Source: Candidatus Galligastranaerophilus gallistercoris
Lineage (GTDB): Bacteria > Cyanobacteriota > Vampirovibrionia > Gastranaerophilales > Gastranaerophilaceae
Direction: 5' to 3'
Assembly (NCBI GenBank): GCA_018710795.1
Contig: DVJH01000155.1
Location: forward strand, 1 to 6,393
Length of the DNA: 6,393 bases
In this document: positions 1-4,864 of the stretch, piece after piece
Layout: each line of letters opens with the position of its first letter
Position numbering within the stretch: position 1 is the first letter of the stretch
Notes under the pieces: model-generated
Database searches by the model: none
What the model was told of the DNA's origin: nothing
What the model saw: only the letters and a program-made list of their open reading frames with translations
Translations under genes and position numbers: made by a program

Positions 1-57
1 ATGAAGGCTGCCTGTCTGATTTTACAAACGTATTTAGGAGAACAAAATGACAAATAA
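1..57 (+). CDS. ruvX: RuvX/YqgF Holliday junction resolvase-like protein, C-terminal end only (partial)
   Basis: Frame 1 is open from the window edge and reads MKAACLILQTYLGEQNDK before TAA. This matches the C-terminal helix of the RuvX/YqgF family, whose members end in a pattern like (K/D)xAAxxILQxYL followed by a few polar residues. In the family this RNase H-like nuclease is linked to Holliday junction resolution and 16S rRNA 5'-end maturation, but no catalytic residues lie inside the window. The identification rests on this 18-residue tail and on the gene order: a DUF1292 gene directly follows ruvX in many bacteria (for example yrrK-yrzB in Bacillus subtilis). The stop overlaps the DUF1292 start by 11 bases, which suggests one operon and coupled translation. 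The ATG at position 1 is probably an internal codon, not the start. Confidence 0.72.
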   Translation: MKAACLILQTYLGEQNDK

Positions 58-328
58 TGAAGAACTTCAAGTTATTAAAACCGTCGGAGAAAACGGCGAG
101 GAAATAGAGTTAAAACTTCTTGATATCGTAAATGTCAACAATGTTGATTATGCGCTTTTATTGCCTGCCGATGAAGAAGCGGACGAGGAAGCGGAAGTCG
201 TTCTTATGAGATTAATTAAAGAGGGTGATGAATACCTTTTTGAAACGATTGATGATGACGATGAATTTAATGAGGTGGCAAAAATCCTTGCCGAAGAAGA
301 AGATGAGGACGAAGAAGAAGATAATTAA
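47..328 (+). CDS. DUF1292 family acidic protein
   Basis: This 93-residue protein fits the DUF1292 family. It has a central beta-rich segment with the family-like stretch GEEIELKLLDIVNVNNVDYA followed by LLLPADEE (about residues 17-44), then a hydrophobic strand (VVLMRLIKEGDEYLFETI) and a DDDDEF motif near residues 70-74. The C-terminus is a poly-acidic tail rich in Glu and Asp. The start is well supported: AGGAG at 36-40 lies six bases before the ATG, inside the 3' end of ruvX. The family is widespread, cytosolic and of unknown biochemical role; it is usually found next to ruvX and, in Firmicutes, IreB. The extreme acidity would suit a small protein-binding or nucleic-acid-mimicking role, but that is speculation. 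No terminator is seen before the convergent gene, which ends 11 bases downstream. Confidence 0.88.
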   Translation: MTNNEELQVIKTVGENGEEIELKLLDIVNVNNVDYALLLPADEEADEEAEVVLMRLIKEGDEYLFETIDDDDEFNEVAKILAEEEDEDEEEDN

Positions 329-339
329 CGGTTAAAACC

Positions 340-1521
340 TTATGCACCCAATCTTTGATATGCGGCTTTAGAGACTTTTTGAATTAAATCTCTTGCGCCG
401 TAATCATTGTGGGGGCGTTTAACCATAACAGACAGAATATATTTTTTGCCGTTTGAAGTGTATATAATCCCCGCATCTCCGAGCATTTTTCCTATGTCGC
501 CCGTTTTGTGCATTAATACCGCGTCATTTGGCAGCTGCGATTTAATAAGAGTTCTGTTTTCCACATGGCTCATATATTCTTTAATATCGGCGCTTGAAGA
601 TAATGACAGAAATTTTTGATTATCAATATTATAGAGCATTGTTGCAATGTCTCTCGGGGTTGTCGTGTTTGTTCCCTTCAGGTCGGGAAGCCAGGATGTA
701 ATCTGTGTTTTTGAAAAACCCCAGTGCCTTAAAGAGGCGTTTAGTTGATTAATTCCCCCTATTTGTTCAATCAACATATTGGTTGCGGAATTATCCGATT
801 GTCTTATCATAATTTTTGCAAGATAGTCTATCGAATAATCGACATCGGCGCTTTTATATTGAAGATTGCCGGAGCCTTCGGTTCTGTGGGTTTCTTTAAA
901 TGTTATTTTGTTGTTTGTATCAACGGGGCTGAATCCTTCTTTTTCGAGCGCTTCCGAACGGTTAAACAAATCCAGCAATACGGGGATTTTAATTATACTT
1001 GCGGCGGGAAAAACTTCATCGGCATTGATTTCAACCGTTTTTCCCGTTGTATAATCATAAATATAAATTCCCGCATGAAGGTTTTTATATTTATTTGTAA
1101 TATACAAAATATCATTTTTGAGCGCCGACAATTCGCCGGATGAATTTATGTCTTTTATTGTGTTTTTCGGTGATGCATCCGATAAAAGGTTTAAATTCAT
1201 AAAGCTGAGATTTGTCATATAATTCAATGTCGGGCTTATGACTTTATTGACGTCAAGGTTCAGATATTTATTGTTTAATCTGTTAATATAGACAGGCTCT
1301 ATAAAACTTTTAATATTATTTGAAAGTGCAAAGTAAAATAGGGACGACCATACAATGAGCGCCAAAAAAACCGAAGCAAAGCGGGTTTTCTTTTTTGTCT
1401 TATGTCTTTTTGGATACCTGTTTTGCGGATAATAAACAGAACTTGTCATTCCTTTAGGGACGGCAATGGCTTCCGAATTTGTGCGATAGCTGTCTTTTGG
1501 GCGCATATTGACCTTGTTCAT
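340..1521 (-). CDS. Membrane-anchored class A beta-lactamase-like serine hydrolase
   Basis: The 393-residue product begins with about 47 polar residues ending in a basic run (YPKRHKTKKKTR), then one membrane helix (about 48-66). This predicts an N-in signal anchor with the catalytic domain outside the inner membrane. The C-terminal half (about 140-393) has the class A/PBP-like fold motifs: S175-I-I-K178 (nucleophile and lysine), a GSGNLQ segment near 216-221, S242-D243-N244 and K339-T340-G341. The omega loop reads SWLPDLKGTNTTTPRD (276-291). Where class A enzymes have WEPELN, this has WLPDLK, so the deacylating Glu166 is replaced by Leu278. The domain may therefore be a peptidase, esterase or penicillin-binding protein-like acylase rather than a resistance enzyme. 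The first ATG has no Shine-Dalgarno site. Met6 (ATG at 1504-1506) has AAGGT five or so bases upstream and could be the true start. Substrate is unknown. Confidence 0.85.
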   Translation of the reverse strand: MNKVNMRPKDSYRTNSEAIAVPKGMTSSVYYPQNRYPKRHKTKKKTRFASVFLALIVWSSLFYFALSNNIKSFIEPVYINRLNNKYLNLDVNKVISPTLNYMTNLSFMNLNLLSDASPKNTIKDINSSGELSALKNDILYITNKYKNLHAGIYIYDYTTGKTVEINADEVFPAASIIKIPVLLDLFNRSEALEKEGFSPVDTNNKITFKETHRTEGSGNLQYKSADVDYSIDYLAKIMIRQSDNSATNMLIEQIGGINQLNASLRHWGFSKTQITSWLPDLKGTNTTTPRDIATMLYNIDNQKFLSLSSSADIKEYMSHVENRTLIKSQLPNDAVLMHKTGDIGKMLGDAGIIYTSNGKKYILSVMVKRPHNDYGARDLIQKVSKAAYQRLGA

Positions 1522-1527
1522 ACTATA

Positions 1528-1536
1528 AATATAGCA
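1528..1536 (-). promoter_or_regulatory. Candidate extended -10 promoter for the serine hydrolase gene
   Basis: Read on the minus strand, 1536-1528 is TGCTATATT, an extended -10 element (TGn plus TATATT). No good -35 hexamer lies 16-18 bases upstream. With normal spacing, transcription would begin at about 1521, the first base of the first ATG of the minus-strand gene. The transcript would then be leaderless for Met1, or have a 15-base leader carrying AAGGT before Met6. The call comes from motif matching only. Confidence 0.4.
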
Positions 1537-1598
1537 AAATTTTGTTTTGAAGGCTGTATTGTTAAAATATTTTAAACCGTTTGGATGATATAAAAGCC

Positions 1599-1627
1599 TT
1601 AACTAATACCTTAAAATATGCTATACT
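1599..1627 (+). promoter_or_regulatory. Candidate sigma70-type promoter for the exported protein-GGDEF-hisF operon
   Basis: TTAACT (1599-1604, four of six matches to the -35 consensus) is followed after 17 bases by TATACT (1622-1627). The -10 is extended by TGC (1619-1621). Predicted transcription start is about 1634, one base before the ATG at 1635. No Shine-Dalgarno motif precedes that ATG, so the first cistron may be translated from a leaderless or nearly leaderless mRNA. The match is better than that of the divergent promoter in the same 113-base gap. Confidence 0.55.
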
Positions 1628-1634
1628 TTTTTCC

Positions 1635-1991
1635 ATGAGTAAACTTTCGCTTGTATTATTAATCATATTTTGCTTTATATCTCCCGTTTTTGCAAAAGAT
1701 ACGGTTCAAACAAATGACGGTATATATGAGGGTAAGATTTTTTCATACTCCGACGGTGTTGTCCAGATTAGAAGCAAAGGGGTGGAGTATTCCGTCAGAC
1801 GTGAAAAAAATGCCGAATTTTACGGCGATTACGTAAGATATAAATCATCTCCGATAATCGGAAAAATTATCAGTACAAATTGCAGGCTCGTTTTTGTTGA
1901 TTTGTATGACGTTATTTTTGAACTGCCTTCGCAAACCAGAGTAAAGCTTCACAGATACAGAATAAAAGATTTGGTTATTAATGCCTATTAA
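1635..1991 (+). CDS. Small exported beta-rich protein with internal duplication, unknown function
   Basis: I do not recognise this family. The ATG at 1635 gives 118 residues with a textbook type I signal peptide: MSKL, a hydrophobic core, and SPVFA ending at residue 20 (V-F-A before the cut). Cys13 is not in a lipobox. The mature part (about 98 residues) is predicted to be beta-rich and contains two similar segments 43 residues apart. Residues 33-56 start GKIFS and 76-99 start GKIIS, each continuing with alternating V/I/L and aromatic positions (V-V-x-I and L-V-x-V, then V-x-Y-x-V and V-x-F-x-L). This suggests a duplicated small barrel or hairpin. A TTG at 1581 would add 18 residues ahead of the signal peptide, but it would lie upstream of the predicted promoter start, so it was rejected. 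The stop is 11 bases before the GGDEF gene, whose ribosome site overlaps it, so the two are probably cotranscribed. Confidence 0.78.
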   Translation: MSKLSLVLLIIFCFISPVFAKDTVQTNDGIYEGKIFSYSDGVVQIRSKGVEYSVRREKNAEFYGDYVRYKSSPIIGKIISTNCRLVFVDLYDVIFELPSQTRVKLHRYRIKDLVINAY

Positions 1992-1995
1992 GGAG
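1991..1995 (+). promoter_or_regulatory. Ribosome binding site of the GGDEF gene
   Basis: AGGAG shares its first base with the last base of the upstream TAA stop and lies seven bases before the ATG at 2003. It fixes the start of the GGDEF protein and supports coupling with the exported protein gene. Confidence 0.75.
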
Positions 1996-2002
1996 AAAAT
2001 AA

Positions 2003-2875
2003 ATGAACATTGTCGTGTATTCCAATGATAAAAATACAAAAATCATAGAAGAATTATCTTCTCTTGATGAATTTGAAATAAGATACGAATCGCCCGATAA
2101 AATTCAAAATTATAAAGATATTAATGCGGGCGTTATGATTCTTGACATTCCCGTTGATAAAATAAATGAGGTTTGTGCGGTAACGAAATTCGACGCTTCA
2201 ATTCTTGCCGTTGTCGATGATATTCCCGATATTACAATCAGGGCAATTTCTCATGATTTTATTAAAAAACCCGTTGATTCAAAAGAACTTAAAGCAAGAG
2301 TCGAGGCATTATCAAAGGCTGTTTTATATAAGCATTCTTTAAGCAAAGTTTCAATAACCGATGAATTAACAGGTCTTTATAACAGAAAATATCTCCATGC
2401 AAGGCTTGATGCCGAAATTTCCCGTGCAAAAAGGTACGGAACCGATTTATCATGCCTTTTAATCGACATTGACTTCTTTAAAACCGTTAACGATATGTAC
2501 GGATATGATTGGGGCGATGTTTTACTGAAAAAGGTTGCCGAAATGCTTTCTGCTCTTATAAGAAAAGAAGATATTTTAACAAGATACGGCGATGAAGAAT
2601 TTCTGCTCATTCTTCCCAATACATCGGAACAACAGGCATTTATTTTTGCCGAACGTTTCAGAAAAGACATAGAAAAGATGGAATTTATTCCCGCAAACGA
2701 AGAAGAACGTCATCCGATTACGATTTCGGGCGGAATTTCAAGCTATCCTTTCTTGGAAAATGTCGAAGAAAATTCAAATACGATTATAAGATACGCCGAA
2801 CATGCGCTCTATAACGCTAAGCAGAGCGGCAAAAATCAAATCGTTCAGTTTTCAAGAATAAATCTGGGCTTTTAA
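2003..2875 (+). CDS. REC-like/GGDEF domain protein, putative diguanylate cyclase with GDEEF signature
   Basis: The 290-residue protein has no membrane segment. Residues 1-105 look like a degenerate receiver domain. D48 ends a strand (MILDIP) and K89-P90 match the conserved Lys-Pro, but the usual acidic pair is weak (only D9) and the strand-4 Ser/Thr is not obvious. Residues about 112-285 are a GGDEF domain: DELTGLYNRKYL (120-131), D155-I-D157 for metal and F-K-x-V-N-D (159-164). A full RxxD inhibitory site (R187-D190) lies five residues before the signature, and the C-terminal AEHALYNAKQSGKNQ (265-279) is typical. The signature itself reads G196-D-E-E-F200 instead of GG(D/E)EF, so the second glycine, which contacts GTP, is Asp. 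It could be an active variant, or a GTP or c-di-GMP binding sensor. hisF starts two bases after its stop. Confidence 0.88.
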   Translation: MNIVVYSNDKNTKIIEELSSLDEFEIRYESPDKIQNYKDINAGVMILDIPVDKINEVCAVTKFDASILAVVDDIPDITIRAISHDFIKKPVDSKELKARVEALSKAVLYKHSLSKVSITDELTGLYNRKYLHARLDAEISRAKRYGTDLSCLLIDIDFFKTVNDMYGYDWGDVLLKKVAEMLSALIRKEDILTRYGDEEFLLILPNTSEQQAFIFAERFRKDIEKMEFIPANEEERHPITISGGISSYPFLENVEENSNTIIRYAEHALYNAKQSGKNQIVQFSRINLGF

Positions 2876-2877
2876 TT

Positions 2878-3645
2878 ATGCCCGCTAAAAGAATAATTCC
2901 CTGTCTTGACGTCAAAGACGGAAAGACGGTAAAAGGCGTTAATTTTGAGAATTTGAGATACGCGGGCGATTGCATAGAGCTTGCAAAAAAATATTCCGAT
3001 TCGGGCGCAGACGAGCTTGTTTTTCTGGATATAACGGCTACAAACGAAAAAAGAAAAACGGTTGTGGAGCTTGTTCATCGTGTCGGGAAAAATGTTTTTA
3101 TACCTTTTACGGTAGGCGGCGGAATTTCCGATATTGAAGACATTAAATGTATTTTAAAAGCGGGTGCGGATAAAGTTTCGATTAATTCCGCGGCCGTTAA
3201 AAATCCCGATTTGATTAAAGATTGTGCAAATTATTTCGGTTCCCAGTGTATTACCGTTGCAATTGACGCTAAAAGAACCGAAGGCGATTATTACGTATTT
3301 ATAAATGCGGGAAAAATTAATTCCGGTTTAAAATTGATTGACTGGGCAAAACAGGTTGAATTAAACGGTGCGGGCGAAATTTTGCTTACAAGCATGGATT
3401 TTGACGGAACGCAAAAAGGGTTTGATATTGATATGTTAAATATCGTATCAAATTCGGTTAATATCCCCGTTATCGCTTCAGGCGGCGCAGGGGCGGATGC
3501 GGGGCATTTTATCGATGTATTTAACAAAACAAATGTTGATGCCGCGCTTGCTGCTTCAATTTTTCATTTTGATACTTTACCTGTCGATAAATTAAAATCG
3601 GAATTAAACCTTGCGGGGATTGAAACAAGAAGATTGGTAAAATAA
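2878..3645 (+). CDS. hisF: Imidazole glycerol phosphate synthase subunit HisF
   Basis: This 255-residue protein is full length for HisF, the cyclase half of IGP synthase. With ammonia supplied by HisH it converts PRFAR to imidazole glycerol phosphate and AICAR, linking histidine and purine synthesis in the cytosol. Family hallmarks are clear: RIIPCLDVKDG with catalytic D11, FLDITAT (49-55), phosphate-binding VGGGI (79-83), second catalytic D130 in VAIDAKR, GEILLTSMDFDGT with D176, and IASGGAG (199-205). Small departures are INAGK (142-146) where many homologues have a THGGR-like sequence, and MDFDG instead of the usual MDRDG. No neighbouring his gene is visible, so the pathway genes are dispersed. 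Only two bases separate it from the GGDEF stop, and no convincing Shine-Dalgarno site precedes the ATG, so translation is probably coupled to the upstream gene. The stop codon touches the terminator stem. Confidence 0.97.
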   Translation: MPAKRIIPCLDVKDGKTVKGVNFENLRYAGDCIELAKKYSDSGADELVFLDITATNEKRKTVVELVHRVGKNVFIPFTVGGGISDIEDIKCILKAGADKVSINSAAVKNPDLIKDCANYFGSQCITVAIDAKRTEGDYYVFINAGKINSGLKLIDWAKQVELNGAGEILLTSMDFDGTQKGFDIDMLNIVSNSVNIPVIASGGAGADAGHFIDVFNKTNVDAALAASIFHFDTLPVDKLKSELNLAGIETRRLVK

Positions 3646-3671
3646 AAGCTCCGAAAATTCGGAGCTTTTTT
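3645..3671. terminator. Rho-independent terminator after hisF, probably bidirectional
   Basis: A perfect 10-base stem, AAAGCTCCGA (3645-3654) pairing with TCGGAGCTTT (3659-3668), encloses the loop AAAT. The T-run at 3666-3671 follows on the plus strand. On the minus strand the same hairpin is followed by TTTTATTT, so it can also stop transcription of the convergent gene ending at 3712. It overlaps the last base of the hisF stop codon. Confidence 0.92.
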
Positions 3672-3711
3672 ATATTCAGTAAAGTTGTATATAATCGGTT
3701 TAGGTTTATTA

Positions 3712-4524
3712 TTAGCTGAAGTATTGGAATGTTCTTTCGATGTTGGATTGAATAATTGAATCGACCGATTCCATTTCTTGTTCGACCGCTTTTTTCTGCG
3801 TTTCGATTTGGTTTAATTTGTTTTCAAGACGTGTATCAAGTGTGTTTACTTTTGCCATTGCGGTGTTATATTTAGCTTGTGCCGCCGCGTCGTCTTCGGT
3901 GTAGTATCTTGATGATACTTCGCTTAACGATTCGGGAGATTTTTGGTCAAAGTGCAATGTTTTGCCGTTGAGTGTGTATATATCCGTTGTTTTGTAGGCT
4001 TCTTCGCCTTCTTCAATTTCTTCTGTCGTATTTTGAATTAATAATTGGTATGCTCCGTTTTGAAGCCCTGCCTGAAGCACGTTGTTAACACCGTTTGAAT
4101 TTAATGCTCTTATAATTTCGTTATCCGCTCCGCCCGGCAGAGGAGTCATATTTTTGCCGTCATCTATTGAATAGTATTCTTGTGTCCAGCCGTTGCTGTC
4201 CTCATCCCAAACAGCTTTTGCCGCAACAATGGGGTTTCCGTTTGCGTCTGCGATAAGTACCATTTTACCTTCGCCGCCCATAGGAGCCATTGCGTTTGCC
4301 AACGTTTCAAGGGTCATTGTTTCCTGGCTGGTTGTGCCGTCAGCCGTTGTAACCCTTGTTACATAAATCGTGTTACTTGTTGCATCGGAATATTCCTGTG
4401 CAATCGTTTCTTGTTCCTGCGCCAAGAGTAAACGTTCCTGTTCAACCTTTTGCGCAGCAAATTCAAGTGCGTCGTTCTTCGCCGTGAGCAATAATAGTCT
4501 TGCTTGTGATGCTGCTAAACCCAT
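3712..4524 (-). CDS. Cysteine-free helical-ends protein (MGLAASQAR-type), unknown function
   Basis: This 270-residue protein belongs to no family I can name with confidence. The N-terminus MGLAASQARLLLLTAKNDAL continues as a long amphipathic helix to about residue 48. A beta-rich, low-charge middle (about 51-205) includes MVLIADANGNPIVAAKAVW and YTLNGKTLHFDQ. The C-terminal 60 residues (about 209-267) form a second amphipathic, probably coiled-coil helix ending IERTFQYFS. There is no signal peptide, no membrane helix and not one cysteine. Conserved-looking helical ends around a separate middle resemble axial flagellar or type III-exported proteins, but this is an analogy of architecture only. 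Signs of strong expression are AAAGGTGG six bases before the ATG, three tandem in-frame TAA codons (3714-3706 on the minus strand), a solo gene and the shared terminator. A phage-like or cytosolic scaffold role is also possible. Confidence 0.82.
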   Translation of the reverse strand: MGLAASQARLLLLTAKNDALEFAAQKVEQERLLLAQEQETIAQEYSDATSNTIYVTRVTTADGTTSQETMTLETLANAMAPMGGEGKMVLIADANGNPIVAAKAVWDEDSNGWTQEYYSIDDGKNMTPLPGGADNEIIRALNSNGVNNVLQAGLQNGAYQLLIQNTTEEIEEGEEAYKTTDIYTLNGKTLHFDQKSPESLSEVSSRYYTEDDAAAQAKYNTAMAKVNTLDTRLENKLNQIETQKKAVEQEMESVDSIIQSNIERTFQYFS

Positions 4525-4530
4525 TTTATA

Positions 4531-4538
4531 CCACCTTT
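4531..4538 (-). promoter_or_regulatory. Strong ribosome binding site of the helical-ends protein
   Basis: Read on the minus strand this is AAAGGTGG, close to the full anti-16S complement, ending six bases before the ATG at 4524-4522. It fixes the start so that the protein begins MGLAASQAR. Confidence 0.8.
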
Positions 4539-4612
4539 ACTGTTAGTTTGAAATTCTCTTTAGATACCTTACTTATATATAAACAATATTTTTATATACA
4601 AAATGCATACGA

Positions 4613-4618
4613 ATTATA
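4613..4618 (-). promoter_or_regulatory. Candidate -10 element for the helical-ends protein gene
   Basis: On the minus strand 4618-4613 reads TATAAT, a perfect -10, but no good -35 lies 16-18 bases upstream. Start would be near 4606, giving a leader of about 82 bases. A competing option closer to the gene is TATAAG (4577-4572) with TTGTAT 18 bases upstream (4601-4596). The sequence is so AT-rich that neither is firm. Confidence 0.3.
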
Positions 4619-4760
4619 TATTGTTACATTTCTTTACAGAGCGGCATCCTTTGAAATTTCCTTGTGTACGTTAAAAGAACCTTTAGATTTATATCCTTGA
4701 TCCTTTACGTTTTTTTTATCGGTAAAATGTGATTAAAACTTTAATATCCCGACCTTGTTC

Positions 4761-4790
4761 TTAATATTTTGTTACATAATTAATATTTTG
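4761..4790 (+). repeat. Direct repeat TTAATATTTTG, two copies (third partial at 4741)
   Basis: The 11-base word TTAATATTTTG occurs at 4761-4771 and 4780-4790, start-to-start 19 bases. Its first seven bases also occur at 4741-4747, 20 bases further upstream. The roughly two-helical-turn period upstream of the VKOR gene would suit repeated binding of one regulator, but low-complexity AT-rich sequence can give this by chance. Confidence 0.35.
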
Positions 4791-4829
4791 GATTTGTAAA
4801 GGATGATTTCAAAAAGTTTAAATTTGAAT

Positions 4830-4835
4830 TATAAT
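4830..4835 (+). promoter_or_regulatory. Candidate -10 element for the VKOR-DsbA/queH operon
   Basis: TATAAT is a perfect -10 hexamer. The best -35 at 17-base spacing is TTTCAA (4807-4812), only three of six matches, so activation by a regulator is possible. The predicted start is near 4842, giving a leader of about 23 bases. GGGGA (4855-4859) is a weak ribosome site before the ATG at 4865. Confidence 0.42.
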
Positions 4836-4864
4836 TAATACCGATTAGATTCACGGGGATAAAA

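Larger units (their letters stand above)
4525..4864. other. 340-base divergent intergenic region
   Basis: This very AT-rich gap separates two divergent genes and holds no convincing coding sequence. It contains candidate promoters for both directions, three copies of TTAATAT at 4741, 4761 and 4780, the last two extended to TTAATATTTTG, and a pair of TTGTTACAT direct repeats (4621-4629, 4769-4777). A 9-base inverted pair, ATCCTTTAC (4700-4708) and GTAAAGGAT (4796-4804), lies 87 bases apart. A T8 run sits at 4710-4718 without a GC-rich hairpin before it, so it is not read as a terminator. Confidence 0.6.

Noticed and set aside
330..339. GGTTAAAACC between the DUF1292 gene and the convergent hydrolase, as a possible terminator.
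   Set aside because: The stem would be only four base pairs with a two-base loop, and no T-run follows.
745..1143. A 132-codon plus-strand open frame opposite the serine hydrolase gene.
   Set aside because: It lies wholly antisense to a gene with clear catalytic motifs; its translation shows no recognisable motif and there is no ribosome site.
340..1521. Reading the serine hydrolase as an antibiotic resistance gene.
   Set aside because: The omega-loop Glu is missing, the protein carries a long cytosolic N-terminus, and nothing nearby suggests a mobile cassette.
1581..1634. A TTG codon at 1581 that would extend the small exported protein by 18 residues.
   Set aside because: It would bury the signal peptide behind a non-hydrophobic extension and lies upstream of the best promoter, which predicts a start at about 1634.
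4500..4700. A 66-codon plus-strand open frame across the start of the helical-ends gene and the intergenic region.
   Set aside because: It begins inside a well-supported gene on the other strand, has no ribosome site, and its translation looks like random AT-rich sequence.
4710..4718. A T-run in the intergenic region as a possible terminator.
   Set aside because: No GC-rich hairpin precedes it, and the flanking genes diverge, so no transcript is expected to end there.
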